A program made the position numbers and the translations under genes. A stretch of 64,000 nucleotides of DNA, from contig JAEUHH010000051.1 of NCBI GenBank assembly GCA_016795505.1, positions 1 through 64,000 on the forward strand, in the 5' to 3' direction. The notes below the pieces were generated by a model. The model saw nothing but the letters and a program-made list of their open reading frames with translations. It was not told where the DNA came from and searched no databases. Position 1 is the stretch's first letter, and every line of letters starts with the position of its first letter. This document shows, piece by piece, positions 7,344-15,983 of the stretch. Origin of the DNA: Verrucomicrobiales bacterium (GTDB lineage Bacteria > Verrucomicrobiota > Verrucomicrobiia > Verrucomicrobiales > DEV007).

Positions 7344-10205
7344 ATGTCCGCCACCGTCTCCCGCCAGCCAGGAACGCTCGTCCGTATCCGCGAACGCGAT
7401 TGGGTCGTGCAGCCTTCTGATGACCCGGAGCTTCTCCTGATCAAGCCCCTCGGCGGCTCTGACGAGGAGATCACCGGCATTTTCCTGCCTATCGCGGATG
7501 CCGCTGACCAACCCCGCGATGCAGAATTTCCCCGGCCTGGCCCCGAGGACCTCGGAGATTTCGCGCGCGCCCGCCTCCTGCACGATGCGGCGCGCCTCGC
7601 TTTCCGCAGTGGAGCCGGACCGTTCCGCGCCCTTGCCCGAATTTCGTTCCGCCCCCGCAGCTATCAGATGGTCCCGCTGGTCATGGCCCTGCGCCAGGAA
7701 ACGGTGCGCCTGCTCATCGCGGACGACGTGGGGGTCGGAAAAACCATCGAAGCATTGCTCGTCGTTCGTGAACTGCTCGACCGCCGCAAGATCCGACGCT
7801 TCGCCGTTGTTTGCCTGCCTCACCTCTGTGACCAATGGCAGCAGGAAATCCGAGACAAGATCGGCGTCGAGTCGGTCGTGATCCGTTCGAACACCCAGGC
7901 CCGCCTCGACCGGGAAATCCAGGGAGACACTTCGGTCTATCAGTTCTACCCGTTCCAGGTTCTTTCCATCGACTACATCAAGCAAGACTCCCGCCGCGCC
8001 CCATTCATCAATGAGTGTCCGGAGCTTGTGATCGTCGATGAAGTGCATACCTGCGCCCGCCCGCAAGGTGCCGCCGCGTCTCAGCAGCAACGCCATGCGC
8101 TGGTCAAGGCCATCGCCGCCAAGCCCGGCCAGCACCTCATCATGCTCTCAGCCACCCCACACAGTGGCAAACCCGAAGAATTCGGCTCCCTGCTCGGCCT
8201 GCTCGATCCCTCGTTTGAAACCCTCGACGTGGCCACCGCTCCTCAGGCTGATCGCCAGCGCCTTGCCCGCCAGTTCATCCAGCGCCGCCGCCAGGATGTG
8301 GAGAAATGGATGAACGAGGAGACCCCTTTCCCAACCCGTGACCCCGGCGAGTTCGACTACGACTTGTCGAAACCCTACATCGAGTTTTTCGACAAGGTGC
8401 TCGATTTCGCCCGCAGCCTCGTCGCCGGGGATGCCGCACCGGACCGACAGAGGCGCGTCCACTACTGGACCGCACTCGGCTTGTTGCGCGGCGTCATGTC
8501 CAGCCCGGCCGCCGGCGTGGCCATGTTCAGAGCCCGCCGCTCGAAACTCGGAGGCGATCTCGTGGATGAGGCGGCCGATGACGAAACCAGTCCCGTTCAT
8601 GACCATCCGGAAGGTCACGAATCCGATCTCGCACCGGTTGAAGTCGTGGAAGCCGCCGGATGGTCGGAATCCCAGCAACGCCGGATGCGTGAGTTTGAAA
8701 AGGAACTCGCCGCACTTACAGGACCGAGGCTCGACCACAAACTCGAAGCCGCCCGCATGATCATCGAGGACTGGCTCCAGTCCGGCTTCAATCCCGTCAT
8801 CTTCTGCCGATACATCCAGACCGCCATCTACCTGGGAGAGCAACTCAAGCCGCTCCTCACAAGAGCGTTCCCCAAGGCTTCCATCGAGGTGGTCACCTCC
8901 GAAGACCCCGACGAAATCCGCCGCGACCGCATCAACGCCATGGGCGGTAGCCCCCTGCGCGTCCTCATCGCCACCGACTGTCTCTCCGAAGGCATCAACC
9001 TTCACGAGCATTTCACCGCCGTCCTTCACTACGATCTGCCGTGGAATCCCAACCGCCTCGAACAGCGCGAGGGTCGCGTGGACCGCTTCGGACAACGCGC
9101 CAAGGTAGTGAAAGCCTTCCTTCTCTTCTCCAAGGACAGCGCCGTGGATGGCGTGGTGCTCGATGTCATCCTCCGCAAGGTGCGCCAAATCAAGCGAGCC
9201 ACCGGCATCAACGTTCCCTTCCCGGAAGACAGCAAGAGCATCATCGACACCATCACCCAGTCGCTCCTGCTCAACCCCGACCGGAAGATCAGCACGCGCC
9301 GCTCGGACCGCAATCAGATCGAGTTCAGCTTCGAGGAGTTCGACGAGGCCCGGAAACTCGAACTCGAAGTCTCCGACAAATACAAGCAGGCCGCCGACCG
9401 CGAAAGCAAGCGCCGCTCGATCTTCGCCCAGGAGGCCATCAAGGCTGCGGAGATCGAACAGGACCTCCGCGAGAACGACGAGGCCATCGGCTCGCCCAAG
9501 GCCGTCGAAACCTTTGTGACCGGTTCGCTCAAGACCCTCTTCGGCGTGCAGATCGACCGCATTCAATCCGGGTATCTCCTCTACACCGCCAATCTCCCAC
9601 CCACCGCCAAGGCGCTTCTTCCCGCGAAACCATCAGTCAACGTCTCCTTCGAGTCCCCCACGCCGGTGGATCACCTTTACCTTGGCCGCAACCATCCGCT
9701 GGTCGAACTACTCTGCCAGATGGTGCTCGCCCATAGCATCGAGCGGAACCGCTTTCGTGCCGCCCGCGCCGCCGTCCTTCGCACCGCCGCCGTTCAAAAA
9801 CCGACCACCCTGCTGATGTTCCGCTGCCGCAATGTCATCGAGGAGAAACGCAGCGCCGGCCATCAACTCGTCGCGGAGGAAATGCTTCTCTGGGGCTACC
9901 GGGGATCACCGGAGGACAAAGATTTCCTCACCCGGGAGGAGGCGCTCGAACTCCTCACCAACGCACGCCCCGTGGGCGATCTCACCCCCGAACGCTGCCA
10001 ACGCCTTATCCAGGAAGGCGTCGCGACCCTTGATCGACTCCGCCCCGCCTTCGACCAGCTCGCCGAGCAGCGCTCCCAGCGCCTCGTCGAGGCCCACGAA
10101 CGCTTCTCCTCCCTTGTCGAGAAAAAGCGCTTCGGCGTCGTTTACCCGGTGCTCCCCATGGATGTGCTCGGCCTCTACGTCCTCATGCCCGCCGGTGTAT
10201 CGTGA
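7344..10205 (+). CDS. SNF2-type DNA helicase/translocase (DrmD-like)
   Basis: A 953-aa Swi2/Snf2-class ATPase. Walker A is DDVGVGKT (residues about 128-135), motif II is VDEVH (about 230-234), motif III is LSATPHSG (about 266), and motif VI is QREGRVDRFGQ (about 573-583). The spacing between the N- and C-terminal helicase lobes is normal, so the motor looks intact. The C-terminal third is helical and charged and has no domain I recognise. Proteins of this length and motif spelling act as DrmD in class 1 DISARM and as helicases in Dpd-type systems. The ATG lies 5 bp after the large helicase stop and the next gene starts 31 bp after this one, so all three probably form one transcript. Calling it DrmD is an inference from motif resemblance and context. 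Confidence 0.85.
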   Translation: MSATVSRQPGTLVRIRERDWVVQPSDDPELLLIKPLGGSDEEITGIFLPIADAADQPRDAEFPRPGPEDLGDFARARLLHDAARLAFRSGAGPFRALARISFRPRSYQMVPLVMALRQETVRLLIADDVGVGKTIEALLVVRELLDRRKIRRFAVVCLPHLCDQWQQEIRDKIGVESVVIRSNTQARLDREIQGDTSVYQFYPFQVLSIDYIKQDSRRAPFINECPELVIVDEVHTCARPQGAAASQQQRHALVKAIAAKPGQHLIMLSATPHSGKPEEFGSLLGLLDPSFETLDVATAPQADRQRLARQFIQRRRQDVEKWMNEETPFPTRDPGEFDYDLSKPYIEFFDKVLDFARSLVAGDAAPDRQRRVHYWTALGLLRGVMSSPAAGVAMFRARRSKLGGDLVDEAADDETSPVHDHPEGHESDLAPVEVVEAAGWSESQQRRMREFEKELAALTGPRLDHKLEAARMIIEDWLQSGFNPVIFCRYIQTAIYLGEQLKPLLTRAFPKASIEVVTSEDPDEIRRDRINAMGGSPLRVLIATDCLSEGINLHEHFTAVLHYDLPWNPNRLEQREGRVDRFGQRAKVVKAFLLFSKDSAVDGVVLDVILRKVRQIKRATGINVPFPEDSKSIIDTITQSLLLNPDRKISTRRSDRNQIEFSFEEFDEARKLELEVSDKYKQAADRESKRRSIFAQEAIKAAEIEQDLRENDEAIGSPKAVETFVTGSLKTLFGVQIDRIQSGYLLYTANLPPTAKALLPAKPSVNVSFESPTPVDHLYLGRNHPLVELLCQMVLAHSIERNRFRAARAAVLRTAAVQKPTTLLMFRCRNVIEEKRSAGHQLVAEEMLLWGYRGSPEDKDFLTREEALELLTNARPVGDLTPERCQRLIQEGVATLDRLRPAFDQLAEQRSQRLVEAHERFSSLVEKKRFGVVYPVLPMDVLGLYVLMPAGVS

Positions 10206-10236
10206 GACGGACCATCCCGATTTTCTCCCCCTTCTG

Positions 10237-11955
10237 ATGCGAACACCCGACCAGATCCTCGAACTCCTTGACCTGCTCGCCGAGCAGACCGCCGATGATC
10301 TCGAGGACCAGGATCTCGATTTCAAGGAATGGAATACCCGCAGCTTCGACGATTCCGTGAAGCTGGTGATTGAGATGGAGGTCTGCATGGCAAATGGCGG
10401 TGGTGGCAGCGTGGTCTTCGGAGTCAGGGACCGGGTCTCCGGGCGGGCCAACGCCATCATTGGCGTACCGCCTGAAGTCGATGTGAACCGCCTCAAGCGC
10501 GCCGTTTACGACTGCACCGACCCGAAGATCACCCCGGTCTTCGAGCAGATCACCGTGCCCGAGGGTTCGGGCCGCCTCCTCCTCATGCAGATCCATCCCG
10601 GCATGCCGCCCTACACGGACACTTCGGGCACAGGCAAGGTTCGCATTGGCAAGGATTGCAAACCGCTCACCGGTTCCCTTCGCAAGAGACTCATGGTGGA
10701 GACTGGGGAAACCGACGCCACCGCGGCCCTTGTTCCCGGCCACTGGGAGTCGCTCGTTTCACCCGTCGCCCTGGAGAGGCTCCGCAACATCGCCGCGGCT
10801 GAGAAAGCGCCGCGGGAAATGCTGTCGCTGCCCGATTCCGACCTGCTCCGCAGTCTGGGGTGCCTCACGCAGGATCAACTGACCCGCGCCGGCCTGCTCC
10901 TTTGCGGGAAACCCGAGGCCATCCGCGCGACCTTCCCGGGATACGTCTGGACTTTTCTCCGCATGGACTCGGACACTTCATACAGCGACCGGCACGACGG
11001 CTTAGACGCGCTGCCCGTCGCGTTGGGACTGTTCGAAGACCGCATCGCGCCCGGCAACCCCATCCGCACCCTTGAGATCGGCCTCATCCATGCCGAGATC
11101 CGTGCTTATCCCGGTGTTGCCATTCGCGAGGCACTTTTGAACGCTCTCTGCCATGCCGACTTCCGTCTGCCCGGCCCCATTCTTATCAAACAGTTCCCCA
11201 ACCGGCTCGAGATATCCAATCCCGGCACCTTTGTGGGCGGGATTTCTCCGGCAAACATCCTGCACCACCCCCCGGTTCCCCGAAATCCGGCTCTCGTCGA
11301 TGCCCTCGCAAAACTTAGGCTGGTGAACCGCTCCAATCTTGGCATCGGCCGCATGTTCGAATCGTTTCTCATCGAGGGCAAAGAGCCCCCGGTGATCCAG
11401 GAGTCCGGAGAGACCATCATCGTCACCATGCTCAAGCAGGATGTGTCTGCCCCCTTCCGGGCCTTCGTCTCCGATGAGTCGAAACAGGGGCGTCACCCCG
11501 GCGTGGACGAACTCCTTGTCCTCCAATACCTCCTCCGCCACTCCGAACTGGAAACCACCCATGCCGCTGCTATGTGCCAGCGTCCCGACCCCGCCATGAG
11601 GGCCACCCTCAGCCGGATGGAACGGGATTTCGGCTGGATCGAACGCGGAGGCAGCGGACGCGGCACCTACTGGACCCTGAGCCGTTCCCTCGCTAAACGC
11701 CTCCGCCCCGAGGTGGTCGATCGTGCCCAAACCCGCATTGATATCGAGACCGCGAAGACCCGCATTATGAGTATTCTCAAGGACCGCGCGAAACACCGCG
11801 AACCCGGCCTCTCCAATGCCGAACTTCGCGCCATCACGTCGTTCAACCGCGATCAGATTAACCGCCTAATGCGCGAGTTGCGTCAGCAACACCCTGAAAT
11901 CAAGATCATAGGGGAAAGGAAGGGCGCCCGATACCAATATGAGACCGGTCTTTGA
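10237..11955 (+). CDS. AlbA_2/Schlafen-type protein with HATPase-like and winged-helix segments
   Basis: 572 aa. The N-terminus (residues about 25-150) has the AlbA_2 pattern: DFKEW, a helix, then MANGGGGSVVFGVRD. The centre (about 285-370) carries REALLNALCHADF and LEISNPGTF, the marks of the C-terminal ATPase-like domain of the COG2865 group once annotated as RecG-like regulators. The last 70 residues (LSNAELRAITSFNRDQINRLMREL) look like a winged helix-turn-helix. The family includes transcription regulators and proteins of defence islands; the AlbA_2 fold is shared with Schlafen nucleases. The ATG at 10237 lies 31 bp after the SNF2 stop. The frame is open upstream to 9832, but that part overlaps the helicase and is antisense-like filler. 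It may sense nucleic acid or control the operon (inference). Confidence 0.8.
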   Translation: MRTPDQILELLDLLAEQTADDLEDQDLDFKEWNTRSFDDSVKLVIEMEVCMANGGGGSVVFGVRDRVSGRANAIIGVPPEVDVNRLKRAVYDCTDPKITPVFEQITVPEGSGRLLLMQIHPGMPPYTDTSGTGKVRIGKDCKPLTGSLRKRLMVETGETDATAALVPGHWESLVSPVALERLRNIAAAEKAPREMLSLPDSDLLRSLGCLTQDQLTRAGLLLCGKPEAIRATFPGYVWTFLRMDSDTSYSDRHDGLDALPVALGLFEDRIAPGNPIRTLEIGLIHAEIRAYPGVAIREALLNALCHADFRLPGPILIKQFPNRLEISNPGTFVGGISPANILHHPPVPRNPALVDALAKLRLVNRSNLGIGRMFESFLIEGKEPPVIQESGETIIVTMLKQDVSAPFRAFVSDESKQGRHPGVDELLVLQYLLRHSELETTHAAAMCQRPDPAMRATLSRMERDFGWIERGGSGRGTYWTLSRSLAKRLRPEVVDRAQTRIDIETAKTRIMSILKDRAKHREPGLSNAELRAITSFNRDQINRLMRELRQQHPEIKIIGERKGARYQYETGL

Positions 11956-11957
11956 CT

Positions 11958-11987
11958 GCTCATAACCGCGCTCATAAATGCTCAGAA
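11958..11987 (+). promoter_or_regulatory. Possible operator: three GCTCA(T/G)AA sites
   Basis: GCTCATAA occurs at 11958-11965 and 11970-11977, and GCTCAGAA at 11980-11987, two bases after the AlbA_2 gene stop. The 186-bp gap before the kinase-like gene holds no other gene. The repeats could be binding sites for the winged-helix protein encoded just upstream, but chance cannot be excluded. Confidence 0.25.
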
Positions 11988-12141
11988 TATGAGGCAATTT
12001 ATCCGAACCTCATGAGGCCCCACCCAAAAAAACCATTGAAGTGGCTCCAGATGCAATTCCCCGGCAATTCGAACCTGAATTGCGGCAATGCCTGATCCAA
12101 TCCGGCCGATAACGCCTTGATCCCCGGTTGCCCCGCCCGTA

Positions 12142-12828
12142 ATGTCCCCGTATGAACCAGTCCGACCGGCTCCGGGAGTCCCGCTCCAGGCACACGTTGA
12201 AGAGCTCCGACGCCGCTGTGAAGCAGTTTCGCGCCTTCAGGGTGGTTCAACCTATTTCCACGAAGAACTCGGAATCTTCCGCGTCTACGCCGCCGAGCAA
12301 GGCCTCTTCCTCGAGGAAACACCAGCCGAACTGAATCGCCCACCCGACGAGGAGGGCAACGAGCATCAGGTCTGGTATCTGGCCGGTCAGGAGGCCGTCC
12401 TCAAGGCCACGTGGCCCGATTTTTTCGGCCTGCTCGTCATTCATCGACCCGATGAGGAGGCAAAGGCCTCGCCCATCGACTACCTCCAGCGGTGGTCGAT
12501 CCACAATGACCTGTTCGGGGACGACATCGCCTTTGTCGGCGCCCTTCAGACCGAGTCCGGGCTGCGCCTCCTCATCCGCCAGACGGCTATCGCCGGTGTG
12601 CCGGCCACCGAAGCCCAGATCGCCGAATTCTTTACCTCAACCGGGTGGAAACGCTTCATCCTCGAGGGAAACGTCGCCTACTTCGACCCCGAGCGGTGCA
12701 TCGCCGTGTCCGACACCCATCGGGGGAACCTCATTTTCATGGACGACGGGCTCCTCGCCCCGATCGACCTCCGCGTTCAGGTTCTTTCCGGAGCCCTCCT
12801 CGACACCGTCATTGGGCTGTGCCAATAA
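12142..12828 (+). CDS. Kinase-like protein of the polyvalent-protein type
   Basis: 228 aa. The pattern follows the serine/threonine/tyrosine kinase-like domain first described inside phage and plasmid polyvalent proteins. There is an early acidic HQVWYL strand (about residue 75), then YLQRWSIHNDLFGDDI (about 114), RQTAIAGVPATEAQIAEF (about 148), a catalytic-loop-like SDTHRGNLIF (about 189), and APIDLR (about 205), which corresponds to the magnesium-binding Asp region. The canonical HRD is replaced by SDTHRGN, normal for this divergent group. It stands alone instead of inside a large polyvalent protein. The gene lies 186 bp after the AlbA_2 gene on the same strand and may belong to the same system. 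Substrate and activity are unknown. Confidence 0.6.
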   Translation: MSPYEPVRPAPGVPLQAHVEELRRRCEAVSRLQGGSTYFHEELGIFRVYAAEQGLFLEETPAELNRPPDEEGNEHQVWYLAGQEAVLKATWPDFFGLLVIHRPDEEAKASPIDYLQRWSIHNDLFGDDIAFVGALQTESGLRLLIRQTAIAGVPATEAQIAEFFTSTGWKRFILEGNVAYFDPERCIAVSDTHRGNLIFMDDGLLAPIDLRVQVLSGALLDTVIGLCQ

Positions 12829-13298
12829 ATTCCTGCAATAATTCTTAGCGATAACCGGGTTGCAAGAGGAATAGAGATTGGTTTAAAGGCGTCAGCAGGT
12901 GGGAGAGGAGCGGTCCCTTTCGTCCCATCTGCCGGGCACAAAATCATCGAAACTCCAAAATGGCACTTGCTTCTCTGCCGCGCATCGTTGAGCGCGGCGG
13001 AAAAAAGGTTGACCAAACCGACGGTATAAGGTCATTCTGTCGGAAGTAAGACTATTTTCATCCGTCCTCTCCCGGGCGTCCCCGAACCTGGCTCCAAAGG
13101 CGACGAGAGAGGGGAGGACCCGAAATAGGAATTTCGCGCAACCACTGACCGACAACTTTGCAGAGATGGCGTGTCCGCCCATCATGGCAAGCCGAACCAG
13201 CGAAATTCGAAGCCCGACGCAAAACTGGAAAACAGCACGGATTTCCAATCCCCCGCTCCCATTCATCCAAACTGAATAAAACCCGCAATCGGAAACCA
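12829..13298. other. 470-bp intergenic region, no gene recognised
   Basis: Open frames on both strands lack recognisable domains. This gap separates the helicase operon from the RCC1/RHS pair and is a plausible island-internal junction and promoter region for the secreted genes. No clear terminator was found. Confidence 0.5.
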
Positions 13299-15944
13299 AT
13301 GAACATGAAGAGTCTCCTTGCGACCATCACCGCCATCATCCTTCTAACTGGAGTTGGCGTCGGTCAACAAATGCCCCAGGACAACTGGCGCTATGATGGC
13401 GTCGAATTTTCCGGGCCGGACACGACCAAAGCGCTCCGCTCGATCGCCATCGGGACGGGAGGAGTCTATGTTGGATACGGCAACCCGGCGACGGCCATCG
13501 TGCAATTCCAGGAGAATGGCACGTTCATCCGGGAGTTCGGCGCGTTTACCTACGTCCTCGGAATCGCATGCGACTCGGCTGGGAATGTGTTTGTGCTCGA
13601 CCGTGGAGATTCAAAGGTGAGGGTGTTCGACCCGGACGGGGTCTTTCTGCGCGAGTGGGGCGGACCGGGCGCGGGCGATGGCCAGTTCAGTCTCGCGTCC
13701 GCTTCCTGGACAACGATGATCGCCGTGGACTCGCAAGATCAGGTCTATGTCTGCGATCCAGGCAATGCCCGGGTGCAGGTTTTCGATGGCAACGGGAACT
13801 TCCTCCGGAAATGGGGCGATCCGGGGCCGCTCGCGGGTCAATTTGCCAGTCAGGATCCGGACGGCATCGCGATCGGTCCGAACGGCTGGGTTTACCTCAT
13901 GGTCAACGGCAGTTCGCCGAATCTCCGCATCTTCGATCGGCAGGGAAATTTTATCAGGAGTAGCGCCATCACTTATTATTCATACGTTCCCGATATCGCA
14001 ACCACCCCGGACGGCCTTTTGACATATTATGCAAATCATAGTTCGCCGTCGTCTAATTTTGTCAGATTTTTGGATGCCAAATTGAGCGTTGCTAGGTCAT
14101 ACCACATCTCGACCAGCAATACTCGCGGCCTCGCGCACAACCGACGTGGCGATTTATACGCAGTTTTGGCCACGAGTCCGAACAAGGTTCGTATCCACCA
14201 ACGGGAATACTCAAATGTTCACAACTCGCTGGTGCCGCATGCGATCCCTCAGCCCGCGGTGCTGAATGTGGCGCAGCGAGTGGGCGTGCCGTGGCTGGAC
14301 ATCGATTACAAGGTTACGGATGCGGACAGCCCGACGGTGACGACCGGGGCGCTGGCCTTCCTGGATGGCAACAACACGCTGGCGCATGTGGTGCCGATGA
14401 CCACCTTCGTGGAAGGGACCGATGCGAATATTGGGGCGAGCCAGCCGACAAACGTCGAGCGGCGCCTCACCTGGGACATGGCGGCGGACTGGTCGGTGGA
14501 TTTTGCCCAGATCCAAGTCGAGATCCTGGCGAAGGATGCCCGCAACCCGCTCGGGATCCATTGGATCACCATCCCCGCCGAGGGCAGCGCCCCCGCGATC
14601 GAAGTCAGTAGGGGGCCTGTCTCCGAGGCGGAGATGTTGAGCGTCTGGTATTGGTTTCTGGCCACCCAACAGTCCGGCATGGCGTTGGAGGCCGGCGTTA
14701 TCAGAGGCGTCGGCGGAGCCTATGCGGGGCATGTGCTGGCTAGTGGCACGACCACGGCTGGCTCGGGGCGCTTTTTCCAGTACCACCAGCTTGGCGTGCG
14801 GCCGATCACGGTATCGGAATTGTCCAGGGCCAGAGCCGGAAACTACGGGTTCACATCCCTTGACCATAACTCGGTGGTTCGGGAGCCGGTGGGCGCTTTG
14901 CAGTCAGTATTCATCTGGGGATCCAACGGTTCCGGCCAGCTCGGCGATGGCACCACCACGTCGCGCAGCTTTCCTAGTTTGGTGGCCACTGGAGTCGACC
15001 AAGTAGTCGGTGGTGGCAGTCATAGTCTTCTTCTATCCCCCGATGGCACGCTTCGGGCTTGCGGATACAACAACTTCGGCCAGCTTGGCGATAGCACCGG
15101 TACCGATCGGACCAGCCCGGTGCAGGTGGGCATGGCGAGCAACTGGCAGTCGGTCTCTGCTGGCGGTAATCACAGCCTGGGTGTGCGAAGCGACGGCACT
15201 CTCTGGGCTTGGGGGCGCAATAGCTCGGGCCAACTCGGCGATGGAACCACCACGAACCGATCCAGCCCGGTGCAGGTGGGTACGGCGAGCAACTGGCAGT
15301 CCGTGTCAGCCGGCGCCGTTTACAGCCTAGGCGTGAGAAGCGACGGCACACTGTGGGCTTGGGGAAACAACAGCATCAGCCAGCTCGGCGATGGCACCAC
15401 CACGCAGCGCAACAGCCCGGTGCAGGTGGGCACGGTGAGCAACTGGCAGTCGGTCTCGGCCGGCGGCAGTCACAGCCTGGGTGTGCGGAGCGACGGCACG
15501 CTGTGGGCTTGGGGATATAATGCCAGTGGCCAGCTCGGCGATGGCACCACCACGCAGCGCGCCAGCCCGGTGCAGGTGGGCACGGCGAGCAACTGGCAGT
15601 CGGTCGCGGCCGGCAGCAACCACAGCTTGGGTGTGCGAAGCGACGGCACTCTGTGGGCTTGGGGAACCAACGGTAACGGCCAACTCGGCGATGGCACCAC
15701 CACGCAGCGCACCAGCCCGGTGCAGGTGGGCACGACAGGCAACTGGCAGTCAGTCTCGGCCGGCGGCGAACACAGCCTGGGCGTGAGAAGCGACGGCACG
15801 CTGTGGGCTTGGGGAAACAACAGCAACAGCCAGCTCGGCGATGGCACCACCACGCAGCGATCCAGCCCGGTACAGGTGGGAAGTGATGTGCTGCGCGCTT
15901 CGGCGGGCGGCAGTCACAGCATGGCAATTATCTCGCCCCAGTGA
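13299..15944 (+). CDS. Secreted NHL- and RCC1-repeat protein
   Basis: 881 aa. ATG 13299 gives a clear signal peptide (MNMKSLLATITAIILLTGVGVGQ), which decides the start over the longer frame from 13158. Residues about 30-320 are NHL-type propeller strands (GNVFVLDRGDSKVRVFD and similar). Residues about 330-490 are a verrucomicrobial surface module with no name I know. From about 535 to the end run seven RCC1-type repeats of 50 aa built on VRSDGTLWAWG, GQLGDGTTT and SPVQVG. The protein is probably exported and may bind ligands or bridge surfaces. The next gene starts 39 bp downstream, so the two giant secreted proteins are probably cotranscribed. A bacterial PKD/Ig adhesin is an alternative description of the middle module. 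Confidence 0.85.
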   Translation: MNMKSLLATITAIILLTGVGVGQQMPQDNWRYDGVEFSGPDTTKALRSIAIGTGGVYVGYGNPATAIVQFQENGTFIREFGAFTYVLGIACDSAGNVFVLDRGDSKVRVFDPDGVFLREWGGPGAGDGQFSLASASWTTMIAVDSQDQVYVCDPGNARVQVFDGNGNFLRKWGDPGPLAGQFASQDPDGIAIGPNGWVYLMVNGSSPNLRIFDRQGNFIRSSAITYYSYVPDIATTPDGLLTYYANHSSPSSNFVRFLDAKLSVARSYHISTSNTRGLAHNRRGDLYAVLATSPNKVRIHQREYSNVHNSLVPHAIPQPAVLNVAQRVGVPWLDIDYKVTDADSPTVTTGALAFLDGNNTLAHVVPMTTFVEGTDANIGASQPTNVERRLTWDMAADWSVDFAQIQVEILAKDARNPLGIHWITIPAEGSAPAIEVSRGPVSEAEMLSVWYWFLATQQSGMALEAGVIRGVGGAYAGHVLASGTTTAGSGRFFQYHQLGVRPITVSELSRARAGNYGFTSLDHNSVVREPVGALQSVFIWGSNGSGQLGDGTTTSRSFPSLVATGVDQVVGGGSHSLLLSPDGTLRACGYNNFGQLGDSTGTDRTSPVQVGMASNWQSVSAGGNHSLGVRSDGTLWAWGRNSSGQLGDGTTTNRSSPVQVGTASNWQSVSAGAVYSLGVRSDGTLWAWGNNSISQLGDGTTTQRNSPVQVGTVSNWQSVSAGGSHSLGVRSDGTLWAWGYNASGQLGDGTTTQRASPVQVGTASNWQSVAAGSNHSLGVRSDGTLWAWGTNGNGQLGDGTTTQRTSPVQVGTTGNWQSVSAGGEHSLGVRSDGTLWAWGNNSNSQLGDGTTTQRSSPVQVGSDVLRASAGGSHSMAIISPQ
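14905..15925 (+). repeat. 150-bp tandem repeats encoding RCC1 blades
   Basis: The coding sequence repeats with an exact 150-bp period: the CTGTGGGCTTGGGG segment recurs near 15200, 15350, 15500, 15650 and 15800. The central copies are nearly identical at the DNA level, and most differences lie in the few residues after WAWG. This points to recent duplication or gene conversion. Confidence 0.9.
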
Positions 15945-15983
15945 ACCAGGCGCGGACCAGGTCAAGCAAACTAAGGTGACGCG

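Noticed and set aside
8148-9566. 472-aa minus-strand frame
   Set aside because: Antisense of the SNF2 helicase; the helicase motifs on the plus strand are unambiguous.
9832-10236. Upstream extension of the AlbA_2 gene
   Set aside because: It overlaps the SNF2 helicase gene in another frame and is Ser/Arg-rich filler; the family N-terminus begins just after ATG 10237.
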